A stretch of 64,000 nt of DNA from the NCBI RefSeq assembly GCF_907164915.1, contig NC_061864.1, positions 9,865,889-9,929,888 of the forward strand. The letters are read 5' to 3'. Positions 25,473-36,665 of this stretch are shown piece after piece. A program made the translations under genes and the position numbers. Under the pieces are notes generated by a model. It searched no databases, was not told where the DNA came from, and was given only the letters and a program-made list of their open reading frames with translations. The stretch is from Impatiens glandulifera (taxonomy: Eukaryota > Streptophyta > Magnoliopsida > Ericales > Balsaminaceae). How positions within the stretch are numbered: position 1 is the stretch's first letter; each line of letters begins with the position of its first letter.

Positions 25473-25700
25473 TCCCCTCTAGCTAGTTATCTCTCCAATG
25501 AGTTGTTTATTTAAGAGTTCTGATATTTGTGTAATAAAATGATCATTTGATTTTGGACTTTAAAGAGAAAAAGTTAGTCACTTAATTTGTTAATCAAAAC
25601 ATACATAAAGAGATCATTGGAAGATAAGACATTCAGTGCCAAAAGATTAACTTCAAGACTTGAAAAATGTGCTATATATATAATAAACATTTTATTATAT

Positions 25701-25737
25701 AAGGAAAATTAGTAGTAACGAAGGATCACTAAAAAAA
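25701..25737 (+). repeat. 37-bp direct repeat, right of DEFL 2
   Basis: Identical to 24627-24663. The pair brackets a 1.1-kb block holding DEFL gene 2. Confidence 0.8.
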
Positions 25738-26060
25738 TTCGTACGACGAGAATTTTTTGGCGACAGAATCTTCAATTTCTTTCCCAAAAACTTGTACATT
25801 CTCATATTCAACCAAAATTGCGTCAGAATCAAGATCGTCGGCACATTTGGCACGCTCGATACAATCGACATAATCGACACGGTCGACGGCTTGTTCGACA
25901 CATTTAGCACGGCAGCGCGATTCGATTTATTTAGTAGTCGGTTATGGAAAACGCAGTTGGAGTAAAGATCGTCGGCACGTATGACACGTTCGGCACGACC
26001 GGCACCGCCGAAACCTCCCTCCCTCCTCTTCGCCGTAGGGTTTCGAACCTGTTCTTCCAT
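25738..26060 (-). other. GC-richer hypothetical frame, LINE-5'-like
   Basis: A minus-strand frame of 121 codons spans 25695-26060 and starts at 26060. Its central part is a degenerate 12-bp TCG-containing periodicity (for example GTGTCGATTATG). The composition is much less AT-rich than the flanks. It resembles the 5' region of the LINE near 54500-54770, which has similar GCACGG/CGACAC-type periodicity and an AAACCCTA motif. It may therefore be a detached LINE 5' fragment rather than a gene. No domain recognised. Confidence 0.3.
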
Positions 26061-26677
26061 CTTTTCCTAACCCTGCTTCGAGTTACCAAAAACCTCCGTT
26101 CCTTTTATATATATTCTACTTACCTCTTAAAATCCTTCAACTTAAAATTACACACAATTACACAACCAAATCATACCCAAAAAAAAATAAACTAAAAAAA
26201 CAAGCTAAAAACATTCCAATTTAAAACTATAGTCAAAGAAGCTAAATACAATAATAATAAAATTTGAGAAATCCAAACCATACACATGAAAATTTTAAAA
26301 AAAATTAAAAAAATAAAATTGCCAGATGATGATGACCACGAGACGAACAAGACCACTCCAATATTACTATAATAAAACTTACTAGTAGTTTAGGGATAAA
26401 TATTAGGAGAACTACGAACTTAACGACAATTATTCTTATAATCCAATATGGACAACACCAACTTATAACATTGGTTTAGTTGTGATATGGACAACACCAA
26501 CTTATAACATTGGTTTAGTTGTGATATGGACAACACCAACTTATAACATTGGTTTAGTTGTGACGAATATTTTGGAGCTAAGTACGAAACAAAGATTATC
26601 TAAAACTTTATTTAATGATAAAATTTCTCTGACGTAAAAAGTCACCGAAGAGACCACAGGCGATGCGACGAGATTTA

Positions 26678-26713
<36 letters not shown>

Positions 26714-27228
26714 TAATTTCAAAATAAAATATGGTCTCACACTGCTAATAAATATAACACAATTTTAAAAATTGTACAAAGAAAATAGAATATATTAATC
26801 ATATTAATTTAAGTATTTAACACATGTTTGAGGTTTCTATAGAATATCTTGTAAATTTTAAAAGGGGAGAATTCTGGAATAATTATCTTAATAATCAACC
26901 ACCATATTATAAATACAATAGTAATAATAATAAAAAATAGTCAACAGAGTCAACAAGTTATCTTATGTATGAGTCATGACTCATGAGAGTTCTCTTATTT
27001 AAAAAAATAAATAAATAAAAAATAATTTCACCCACAATACTTCTAAAATCTATATACATGATCATTTCCTTTTATAATTCACTCAAATTATTCTATAAGA
27101 AAAAACAAATTAACTTATTTCTTTTTCAAGAAATACAATATTCTAACAATATTTTTTTATTAAATGACAAAATATTACATACAAAAAAAACGTTACTCAA
27201 TAGAAAATAGGTTATCGTCGAAAAATAA
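26061..27228. other. Intergenic DNA with a 39-bp tandem repeat
   Basis: AT-rich and without recognised genes. It holds the 39-bp repeat (26446-26562), a (TA)n tract (26681-26711) and a segment (26925-26990) inverted relative to 14960-15050. Confidence 0.45.
26446..26562 (+). repeat. 39-bp tandem repeat, three exact copies
   Basis: Unit starts ATATGGACAACACCAACTTA. Copies begin at 26446, 26485 and 26524, and I see no difference between them. The perfect identity implies a recent expansion. Confidence 0.9.
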
Positions 27229-27445
27229 AGTCTTAGTAACCTAGTTGGTTAAAGGGTTCTACTTGCTTTTGTTAAGTTGTAAGTTCGAAACATACCTTTA
27301 GTATTTTTAATTTTATTTTTAACCGTTTTAAGTTTATGGGCGGATCAACCCACAATTCGACCCAAGTATCCAAATTAACCACAGCTCTCGACCCGGCAAT
27401 CCGGACACTTTAAAAATTAAGCATCATTATATATATAGATATCAA
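27229..27445 (+). repeat. tRNA-derived SINE-like repeat, single copy
   Basis: The head contains a box-A-like TAACCTAGTTGGTTAAAG and a box-B-like AAGTTCGAAAC, spaced as in tRNA-derived Pol III promoters. The body follows with TTTATGGGCGG, TCAACCCACAATTCGACCC and CTCTCGACCCGGCAATCC, as in the array at 48805-55249. It ends in an AT-rich tail. Box B has one mismatch relative to the array copies. Confidence 0.6.
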
Positions 27446-28134
27446 TAATATTTTCAGCCCAGTAAAAAAAAATTCCTGGATTCGCCCTTAGTTATCGAGT
27501 TTGTAATTCTCTAGAAAATGATTAATTCACCCGAGCGACTCTGTCGACTTTCAAAAACTAATATAAAAAAAGTGTCATAATAATATCATTATATATATAC
27601 GTATCGAACAACTAAGATCATTGAAAGTTCGATAATTGAATCTATCCTTCATTAAATTAAACCATCGCCAAGTCCCATTTCCAATTACTTATTACCACCA
27701 ATGAATGATGATGGATCTAATATCGGAAGATAAGTGTTTGCAAAGTAAGATAACTGCAACAGATCGAGAGAGTCATCCACATGACCAACAGTACTATAGT
27801 TAAGTAAGATGAATCTCAAAAACAATACCTGCTCGATTATCTTCTTTACCAACAACAACAAGAAGCTTAATTAGACCATTTTAGTGACAAAAGGAAGCGC
27901 CAAAACTCAGAACCCGGATTCAGTTTACAAGAACTTGATCGATCAGGAGAGAACATAGTACAGTATATGTTTCTAATTGAAGCCATACATTTCTTTACTG
28001 GTGGAAGTGTAAAAAGATTCTAAAGTCATTCTAATTCAATATTCCATTACCAATTTCCCTTCACTTAAATCTTTCAAAATATCATATAGAAATATCTATT
28101 AAATTAAAATGATTGATATATTCTATTTTCTGTG
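27446..28134. other. Intergenic DNA, nothing recognised
   Basis: Includes a moderately GC-richer block at 27690-27960, which may be a gene or UTR fragment on either strand but shows no identifiable protein. Confidence 0.4.
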
Positions 28135-29920
28135 TCATGTTTAAAATTGTGTTTCTATATTAAAGTAGTTTTAGAGCCTAACTTTTTTGGAATTAGAATA
28201 TATATATATTTTCAATCTCGTCACTTGTCGGTTTCTTTGGCGACGTTTTTACGTCGGAGAAACTCCGTGCATGGCTAAATATATTTTAGGTTATCTTGTT
28301 TTGTTTTTGTTGATACTTGGCCCCAAAATACTAACATGGTAAGTTTTATGATAGTAATTGGACTGATATCTCAGCCATCATTATGTTATATATTTTTTCG
28401 AGTTAAAATGGGACGGTATGATATCATAATAGTTATTCTTAATTTTAAAAAATAATAATAATAAAAAAATTGTCCTCACTAAACAAATATATAAGTTATA
28501 GATTAAAAAAGGTTTTTAACTTTTCAAATAAGTAGAAATTTTTATATTTTACTAATTAAATAATATTTTATTACTTTCTCATTTATATAATAAATACCTT
28601 TTCAACTTCTCAATATAATAATTAATTTTATCTAGATTTCTATAATCTTTAAAGTTTGTCAAAAAGAAATAAATTTTAACAAATTATAACCTAATATTAT
28701 TAATTTATATTTATAATTATATATATATATATAGTAATTAATATGGCGAGTCACTAATCAATTGACTCATATATTGACTTAACAAAATGATAATACTCAT
28801 TCTTCACTTAAATTAAAATTCAAATTATAAGATTGAGTGACACTATAATTAATTAATAGTTAAGTATATGTTATGAAAATATACTAATCAAAATATAATT
28901 AAAAAATTAGGCACATCATTTTTTATCTGGTTTCATTTCATATAATGTACGGAGAGAAAACGAAGACCTAATAATTGTTGGGCTGGTCGAGGCCCAATTG
29001 TATGTATACGTAACCCTAATTATACACCGCCTCTTTTTATCATTTTTTACTTGCATACTTTTTTAAGTACTAGGTGCTCTCCTATTTTGATTTTGGTGAA
29101 TGCATTAATATTTTTCATCATCGAATGTGTATTTGTGAAATTTGTCATCGACAATTTCTTTCATTGTGTCTTGATTGTGAGTTTTTTTTCTTTCATGTTA
29201 TCGATTATATTAAATAAATTAACATCTTACTATTGATTTTGAATTTTGATTAGTTCAACGCCAACTTGATGTCGTAAATAGAGTGTGATCATGTTTTAAA
29301 AATGTATTTTCATTTTTGTCTTCAAATTGATATTCCACCAACTCTAATTTACTTTTTTTTTTCTTTTTTCAGACAATTGGTTTATTACATGGAAGATGTT
29401 AACACAATATGTTACCGTCATGATATTATTTTAAAAAAAATGTTTTCAATATGAATCGAATCCAAAGTCCTTTGTGATCAGGTTTTTGAATGCTCCAATT
29501 CTTATTTAGATAATTCTTTAATCTCAGTATATTTCTAATTTTTTTGTTATCTGAAATTTTAATTCTTTAATCAGTCTATCTAGGTTGTCCTTTCTTGGCT
29601 TCCGGCCAAGCCCTCACACGCAGCTTGTCCTTTCTCTATCTAATCTCATAAGACCCTGATTTTTCCGAGCCTACGTCAATCAATATCAGGAGTTCAGGGG
29701 TTGATGAATCATGGTTCTTAGAGATTGTTGAGGAATTTGGAAAGGACACACATTTTTATTATGTATATGAACAATTATAAGTGTAAAAATTAGTCAATTA
29801 GTTAGTTTAAAAACTGCTTAGTTAGTTTTATGTGAAACTCCTATATAAAGGAGAGATGTAATTGTTTGGCAAACAATAATAATACATTTTTCAGTTTATA
29901 CATTTTTACAAGATTTTAAT
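28135..29920. repeat. Duplicated segment, copy 2
   Basis: Direct relative of 15160-17570 with the same landmarks, including a GAGGCCCAAT and AACCCTAAT promoter-like patch at 28990-29025. The reading frame at 29051-29236 corresponds to the frame at 16484-16690, but the two proteins diverge with frame differences, so neither is accepted as a gene. It ends in the LTR-like block at 29726-29910. Confidence 0.5.
29726..29910 (+). repeat. Short LTR-like remnant
   Basis: Starts TGTTGAGGAATTTGG and ends TTTTTACA, followed after about 11 bases by TGGTATC, the start of a tRNA-Met primer-binding site. A related block at 17460-17560 ends the same way. It is read as a decayed copia LTR with leader. No internal coding region follows: the DEFL remnant and RPL21 lie next. 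Confidence 0.4.
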
Positions 29921-30137
29921 ATGGTATCTCAAGTTCATTTGAAGGCCAATAAAATGAAGCCACTAGTGTTAGCAAAGAAGAAAGGGACATAAATATGGGC
30001 ACCAGAAGTGAATGATTTGGTCTACATCTGGAGTTGAAGCTCTTTTTACACCCAAGTTTGTTATTGGGTGACAATAAGAAGAGAAGCGTCAAACAGATCC
30101 GTAGTTGCAACATCCTTACTAACAGTACTAATAATAG

Positions 30138-30330
30138 CTTCCGGATAGAATGCTATCTGTCATAATGGGGGCAGTGGTGAATGTATTGGCGATGCCTCCA
30201 AGTCATGATCTCTCCAATGGGTTGTTTATTTAGTTCATCTGATTGTTTAATAGATGATCATTTGATTATAGAGTTTATAGACAAAAAGTTAGTCACTTTT
30301 GTTAATCAAAACATAAAGAGATCAAAGATT
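30138..30330 (+). pseudogene. DEFL remnant beside RPL21 copy A
   Basis: The segment from CCGGATAGAATGC through GGGGGCAGTGGTGAATGTAT matches the middle of DEFL 2 exon 2 (around 25333-25377). It then jumps, by an internal deletion, to GCCTCCAAGT and the DEFL 2 3' flank (CTCTCCAATGGGTTGTTTATTTAG, GATCATTTGATTATAGA). The signal-peptide exon and most cysteines are gone. It lies about 130 bp beyond the stop codon of RPL21 copy A, convergent with it. Confidence 0.75.
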
Positions 30331-30456
30331 ACAAGAAATTTTGGAACCAATTGGAGGTATTGGAAAGATAAGACATCAATGCTTTGAGTCTTCAAAGACC
30401 AAAGAAAGAAACTCTGATGGAATACAAAAAAAAAATGAAGCAGCTAAGAAAGAAAC

Positions 30457-31212
30457 CTAGTATCCACCCTTGAGATCATTGACAACATCATATGGAATAG
30501 GAGTGACGGTCTCTAAGGTTGCACCCTCGACCATGAAGCCTGGTTTTGGTCCTTTTGGTTGTCTCTTAGTGCTTATGACCTCACCTCTTGCTTTAGCTTC
30601 AGCCTTCAACTGGTCATTCTTCTTGATCCTCAATTTGAAATCCTCATTGCATCTAGAAGGCTGAACGTGCTCTATCCGAGCATGGATCCTTTTCTTGATA
30701 ATCCTGTTACCAACCTGATTTTATGTACAAAATCTCAAATCTTTTAGTTTCAACTATTGATAGATACAATCCCAAAACTCAGAATCAAGTATATGATAAC
30801 CAGTTCCATCATAAAGTAGCAAAATGGTAAAAAAGAAAACATATTTATGCAACCCTAATAGATTTTAACTAAATTCAACAGACAGACCAATGCAGAATGA
30901 ATTGCAGACAGTTAAGGGTATTTCCAAATTATAAATGAGCAAATGAAAATAAAGGAAGACAACAAAAGGGCGGACCTGTTTGTTGATTTCAACGCCGATA
31001 GCGCGCTTGGTAACGTTCCAGACGCGGCCAGTACGACCATGGTAGAACTTGTGAGGCATTCCCTTGTGAATGGCTCCATTGACCTTGACATCGACATATT
31101 CGCCAATGCGGTAGGTTCTCAGGTAAGTGGTCAGATGGATGGTTCCCTTCTTGCGGAAGCCCCTCGCGAAGAGATCCCTCGTTCTTGACCTAAGACCGTG
31201 ACCCGCCGGCAT
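30457..31212 (-). CDS. RPL21: 60S ribosomal protein L21 (eL21), copy A
   Basis: Exon 1 is 31212-30976 (79 codons) and exon 2 is 30714-30457 (86 codons with stop), separated by a 261-bp phase-0 intron (GTCCGC...TCAG). The product is 164 aa, the usual plant eL21 length. It starts [15 protein letters not shown] and ends [10 protein letters not shown], both recognisable eL21 signatures; the body is basic with the [12 protein letters not shown] core. eL21 is a structural protein of the cytosolic large ribosomal subunit. The frame is intact. The protein differs from copy B at residue 18 (Gly here, Ala in B). The promoter has a TATA box, a telo-box and a site II element. Antisense frames over both exons are shadows. 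Confidence 0.96.
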
Positions 31213-31283
31213 CCTGCCTCACTTGAGAATGTTTCCTTCTGGGCGACGACCGTCAACAGTCAAAACCTAATTGTGTTTTTAGG

Positions 31284-31335
31284 TATATAAATGGATCGTC
31301 CACTGCTACAGTTAGGGTTTACATGGGCCGATGGC
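31284..31335 (-). promoter_or_regulatory. RPL21 copy A promoter elements
   Basis: Reading the minus strand: a GGCCCA site II element (31324-31329), a telo-box AAACCCTAA (31312-31320) and a TATA-like TTATATA (31284-31290), about 75 bp before the start codon. Site II plus telo-box is typical of plant ribosomal-protein promoters. Confidence 0.7.
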
Positions 31336-31340
31336 CTTTA

Positions 31341-32803
31341 AATCAAATAGATTTTATTTCCACTATTAAGCCCACCAAGTAATACCTCCATTATGTTTTG
31401 AGATTTGAAAAAAAAAAAAAGTCATGAAAAGAAAATAAAATATCAAAATTAAAAAAAAAAAAAAAAAAAAGTTATTCTCATCCTTATTTGGGGCTGGTTT
31501 GATAATGGGTTTTAGGATTTTTAATGGGTTTGGTAAAAAAAAAAAAATTGTTTGATAAAAATATTTGTTATTTAAGATAAATTGTTTAAAATAAAATTTT
31601 TATTTAAAATTTAAATTTAATAAAAATGAAGTAATTATATGATCTATTTTAATTAATGAATTAAGTAATTTAATGGTTAAAATAATATTAATATGATAAA
31701 AATAAAATACTTTTAGAGTAAAAAAAACTTGGAACAAATAAGATCAAAAGATCTCTGCAAGTTAATGAAAATGAAGTTGATAGAATTAGTTTTTTCATTT
31801 TTAAATTGATCATTGTTAGAATTAAATATTTTGTGATCAAATGAAAAAGAGTTGTATGCAAAAATACATTAAAAATATTTATATACGATTAAATCATATT
31901 TTGTTGAGTTCAATTACAATTACTCATATACGTTAGGTAGTAGAGAGGAAAGATGTATGTGACATGTCTACCAATTATGAATAGAATATTTACATTCGGA
32001 TATTTAAAAAAATTACATTTTTGAAACTTATAAATAGTGAGGAGTAAATTTAAATAGCACAGTTATTCCAACTTTTTTTGGGATTTGATTAACCTAAAAT
32101 GACTTTATCTCGTTAGGTTATAGCATGAGAATGTTTTCTCATTTCAATATCAGGAGTTTGTTTTTATATTTTGTTTTCTTTTTCTTTCTTGTAATTATAT
32201 ATTTTAAGATACAATGATAAATAAGCATATTGATTTCTCATTTGAACCAAATTTGTATATTCTACCTGAATTGGGCTTGCCACATTATACAATAAGGTTT
32301 TTAAAATTTTGAGGTAACTTTTAAGATATTACAATTTTATAATTTTAGATAAAGTTAACTAGTCCGATTTTAGGTAAACTTTTAAATAATTAAATTTTTA
32401 TAATTTGAAATTTATGATAACAAAATTTTACGAGTTTATAAATAATTTTGATTTTATGACTTTATACAATTTTACATTAAAAAGAGTAAATTTATATTTT
32501 TAAATTAAAAATATATATTATTTATTCAAATGAATAAATTAATATAATTAATTTTATAAATATAATTATTTTTATAATGTCATTTATTTATTATTATTAT
32601 TTAAATAATTTTATATTTAACTACATTTATTTTTTTAAATTATTAATGTATAAAATACTTAATTATATATATTATAATAATATATAACTAATATTTTATA
32701 AATTAAACCCTAACCGTTTTACGTTTTAAAGTAAGTCTCAATTTTACGAGTTTATAATTGATTAACAATTTTACATAATCTTGATTTTGATAGGTTACCC
32801 TCA

Positions 32804-32834
<31 letters not shown>

Positions 32835-33479
32835 ATAAACTATCAATGTTTGCAATTTATGCTAAATAATAATACCACACTGAAATAATACACACTATAC
32901 TGAACTTAGTCCGCTACTGCATCTTGATCTTGTATACATATTTGTTCTATAGTTTGGAATTTTATATTTCCTATTATTTTTATTATTATTAGAAATTAAC
33001 TGGAATCCTTATTCATTAAACACTTTATCTAAAAGAGATGATTACTGAGGTCAAAGTTCCTAATTTTTGTTCCTTTTGATAATTATTTTATTATTGAAAC
33101 TATGTATAACCAATAATTCATATGTAATATAAATAAAATTTAAAATAATTAATCAAACAAAATCAAGCATAAAAATATATCATAATAACATTTTAAAGTA
33201 ATTTTCTTATTAAACAATGAAGTAAAAATCAAGAGTTCGTTTGATCAATTTTATTTTAAAAAGAAATAGTTTGATAAAATAATAGGTTATTTGAAATTTG
33301 TTTTAAGAAATAATTAAAATATTATTTTGTATTTAAAATTTAAAATGAAACAATAATTAAAATTAAAAAAAAATAAGTTAAAAGATTTTGCAAACTTATT
33401 AATAAAATATTTACAAAATAAAATAAGTAGTATTAAATAACATTACAAATGTTTTTTTTCATTATCATCTATTAGTAGA
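31341..33479. other. AT-rich intergenic DNA
   Basis: A-runs at 31408-31422 and 31450-31470, a (TA)n at 32808-32834, and no recognised gene or complete element. Confidence 0.5.
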
Positions 33480-33840
33480 AAAAGGCATCAACAAAGGCAC
33501 CAAACATCTCAAACGTCGTTATTGATAACTTTCAGTAACGGCAAATAATGTCCTTACTATATTAATTCAGTATTAGTAATGGCTTTATTATTGTTACTGA
33601 TATTAATATTTGTAACAGTATCGTTAAAAAGAGAGCTATTACTAATAGAAGTATCAGTAACAGTTCTATCAATAGCATTGTCGTTACTAATACTAGTATC
33701 AGTAACGACTCTCTCTTTATCAATACCGTTATATATAATAATATAAATAACGGTAGTATCAAAAGTATTACCGTTACTGATACTAGTATTATTAATTGTC
33801 TTTCCTTTACCAATATCGTTACTGATATTTAAATATATTT
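33480..33840. repeat. Imperfect array of CGTTACTGATA-type motifs
   Basis: The motif appears many times in both orientations (CGTTACTGATA, TATCAGTAACG, CGTTACTAATACTAGTATCAG), with interspersed imperfect 50-60 bp units. The minus-strand frame at 33562-33813 is a low-complexity Leu/Ile/Val read-through of the repeats and is not accepted as a gene. Confidence 0.55.
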
Positions 33841-34059
33841 CATTTTAATTTAAATTATTAATATACCTATAAACAATATTAAAAATATTAAATATTTGAT
33901 TCTTAAAAACATTTATATAATTCAAAAATATTATTTGAAATATCATAATTCAAAAATACTTAATTCAAAAATCAATCAATTATAAAAAATTGATTATTAG
34001 TTTAATTTTCAACTATAAATATATTTTTACATTGTATTCCTCTCCACATATTATCTTAT

Positions 34060-34462
34060 CACTTCTTACTCTAAAATTATAAAAATGTTTCTTTGTTCTT
34101 TTGAGTATTCTTGTGAGTGTAAGTGTTCTTGTGAGTGTTTTCGAGTTTTTTGACTCGATCATTTCTTTGTGAAACCCAGTTATTGTGATTCAGGTACTTT
34201 TGTCTAGTTCGTTGTTGTAGTGGTTTTTATGTGCTAAATCTTTTCATGTTCCGTTGTACCCTGGGAAGCAGCCACCGACAAAACTTTTCAACACAAACAG
34301 GAAACGGTGAAACTGTTTTAAAGGAACTGTGATTCCACAGGCCTCAGAGCAAACGAGAAGATTTTTTCTTCATCTCTTAAAATATACTATATCTGTTATA
34401 TTATATTATATTGTATTCATATATTATTTACGTGTAATAATTACGAGATAATATAACCAACA
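34060..34462 (-). repeat. LTR fragment interrupting a DEFL relic
   Basis: On the minus strand it begins TGTTGGTTATATTATCTCG at 34462 and continues through AACAGATATAG and a CTCTGAGGCCTGTGGAATC stretch, resembling a plant copia LTR start. It begins exactly where similarity between the left inverted arm and 61690-61710 stops, so it probably truncated a DEFL gene here. The other LTR boundary and internal region were not recognised. Confidence 0.4.
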
Positions 34463-34475
34463 CATACGCGGATTA

Positions 34476-35045
34476 TAAATGTTAAATCAAACTAGCCCTG
34501 TATGTGTATAAATGGATGCTCATTTATTTATTTCCCACTTTTAAATTGTAGTGTCAAATTTTATAAATATTACATAGATTCACAAGTGATTTTTAAAATA
34601 TAGCCTTAAAGACAAAGTTAAGTTAAAGTAGGTACCAAATTAAAAAAAAAAAAGTATTTAATTATTTTTACATATATTTAAATTAAACTATTTAATTAAT
34701 TTTTACATACCTGATATATCATATCAGGTAAACATTTGTTTTCTCGTTAGGTGAAAAAAATAAATTACCTCTTTCTCTTTCCTCCCATTTTTATATTTTT
34801 CAACCCCAATGAGATAATTGATACTACATTATTCCCTCCCTCTATAATTAATGTTCATTTTTTCTTCTTTTCTATCTATATCTAAAATATTTTATCTACC
34901 ATTTCTTTATTTTATTTTATTTTAAAAAGAAGGATTCAATTGTTGATGTTGAGAGTTGGAAAAAGAAATGAGCAGGGGTTAATTTGGGGATGGAGGAAAT
35001 TAGGAAGAGACTTGACTTAAGAGCTAAACATAAATTCTTTAAAAT
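34476..35045 (-). pseudogene. Upstream region of a lost DEFL gene
   Basis: The minus strand matches 61262-61710, the upstream DNA of the broken DEFL at 61768. Shared landmarks: AAAGAATTTATGTTTAGCTC, CAACATCAACAATT, AAAAATCACTTGTGAATC and one GTAATATTTATAAAAT motif. The TATA region and signal-peptide exon that should follow are absent, apparently displaced by the LTR fragment at 34060-34462. This is the outer end of the left arm of the inverted duplication. Confidence 0.65.
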
Positions 35046-35057
35046 TTGACATTTTAA

Positions 35058-35061
<4 letters not shown>

Positions 35062-35114
<53 letters not shown>

Positions 35115-35115
35115 T
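35062..35115. repeat. (TA)n tract, empty pararetrovirus site
   Basis: Nearly pure TA. In the right arm the homologous tract is split into 55866-55899 and 61169-61259, with the pararetrovirus between. Flanking sequence matches on both sides (TTTGCTCTAAT on one, AAAGAATTTATG on the other). Confidence 0.75.
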
Positions 35116-36104
35116 TGCTCTAATCATTTTCAAATATATTAAGAGATCGTCTCTTAATGTGCTTGCCAAATCTTATTCATGGCTCTGAAATCTGAATTCA
35201 TCACTCAATGAAATAATATTTGGAAGATGCTTGTTGATGGAAAATATAAGTTTTTTTAATTAGGGAAATTTTGTCACGAATAATTTTAATTAAGTGGTTA
35301 ATATTCAATCTTTCTCGCTCAATCTGGCCCCTGAAACAACATCACTAATTTGCAAAGGCCTTACAGATGAATATATTATAATAAATTTTTTTTTTATAAA
35401 ATCGTTTAATTCATTTACTAAAATACTATATATATATATATATATATTTATTTTAATTTTTTTTTTAATTTCTCATTATATATTAATATCTTTTAAGTTT
35501 TTTTTTTCACAAACATTATAATTTTTTAAAATTTCTAAATTTATAATATTATTAATTATTTAATTAATTAATAAAAATATATTATAAATCAATTAATATT
35601 TTTTTTTATTTTTTTTTTATATAATAGATAGTATAATTATATATTTAATATATTTTTTATTTGATTTGGTGTACTATAATCTTTTTTAATTAGTTTGTTT
35701 GGCCCACTATTTATTTAATTTGTTTTCATTAATTTCTCTTAATTATTAACCGTCACATGCAATATTAGTTAAGTAATTAGTCATTACATGTAATATTGGT
35801 TAAATTATTAATTGTTTAATGTAATAATAGTTAAGTGAAGAGATGTTACATGTATTTATTATTGCTATTTTCCCTTAACATAATAATATGTTTGTTTTTT
35901 TTTGTTTTTTTTAATTATCTTAAAGTTATCACAACCCCACACATCATGACCCTCCTCCAGGGCATCCATCTAATTAAAGCGGATGAAAATGATAATTTTA
36001 TTAAGCATTCATGACAAAACGAGGTCTGTCTTCGGATATATACATATATATATATATATATCTTTAAAAAGATTATTTAAAGATGATAAACATGTATAAA
36101 TAAA

Positions 36105-36467
36105 CTAGCAATTGTACTGACAGTTACATGAACTAGTCGAACCGTAAACACATCTGGCAATGGGGTTATTACCCTTGAACTTCTGAAAGCATTCTGCCTG
36201 GCAGGGACCAGGGAGGCAATTACCGATTTGCAGTTGTCTTACACAAACGATTTTGAAAGGCGCCGGCGCTGCTTCACATGACCTCATCATCATTAACACT
36301 ATTTCACAAACAAAAAAAACATCCCCCATTAATATATATATATATTAATTCATGTAAAAATGATCAAATTAATTAATTACAAGATTAATTAATTAGTACT
36401 CACATGAGAAAACAAGAGTGATGATCATGAAGTTGAAGTTGCTGCTGCAAGAAGAGAACTTGGCCAT
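36105..36467 (-). CDS. Defensin-like secreted peptide 3 (two exons)
   Basis: Exon 1 is 36467-36404 and exon 2 is 36298-36105, with a 105-bp phase-1 GT-AG intron; the product is 85 aa. It differs from DEFL 4 by one Ser (AGC) codon fewer in the signal peptide. From the exon junction to the last cysteine the two proteins are identical. Eight cysteines follow C-X8-C-X4-C-X3-C-X12-C-X7-C-X-C-X3-C, and the protein ends at the final cysteine. TATA box (reverse of 36547-36553) about 80 bp before the ATG, and three tandem upstream motifs at 36600-36665. It lies in the left inverted arm, divergent from DEFL 4. The in-frame ATG at 36329 within the intron is not the start. Confidence 0.9.
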
Positions 36468-36599
36468 TGTTTTCCAACAGTTGATTTGATAAATAACTTA
36501 ATTATGAGATTTTATAATAATAATAAACTTGTCTTTGTGCACGTCTATTTATAAGGTTGCCCTCATTTATTACTTTATCCCTCTTTCTCAAACTATGAG

Positions 36600-36665
36600 A
36601 TTTTATAAATATTACAACTTAGATTTTATAAATATTATATCTTAGATTTTATAAATATTACATCT
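36600..36665 (-). promoter_or_regulatory. DEFL upstream motif, three copies
   Basis: Three tandem copies of the GATGTAATATTTATAAAATC unit on the minus strand, about 135-200 bp before the DEFL 3 start, mirrored at 46622-46690 upstream of DEFL 4. Confidence 0.6.

Noticed and set aside
26446..26562. CRISPR-like repeat array
   Set aside because: Units are directly adjacent with no spacers, in a plant genomic context.
30943..31188. Plus-strand frame opposite RPL21 exon 1 (also at 63140-63469)
   Set aside because: Antisense shadow of a conserved ribosomal-protein exon; it differs at the ends between copies and has no family.
33562..33813. 83-codon hydrophobic minus-strand frame as a membrane protein
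   Set aside because: Leu/Ile/Val content arises from the repeated CGTTACTGATA-type motif; no signal or conserved start.
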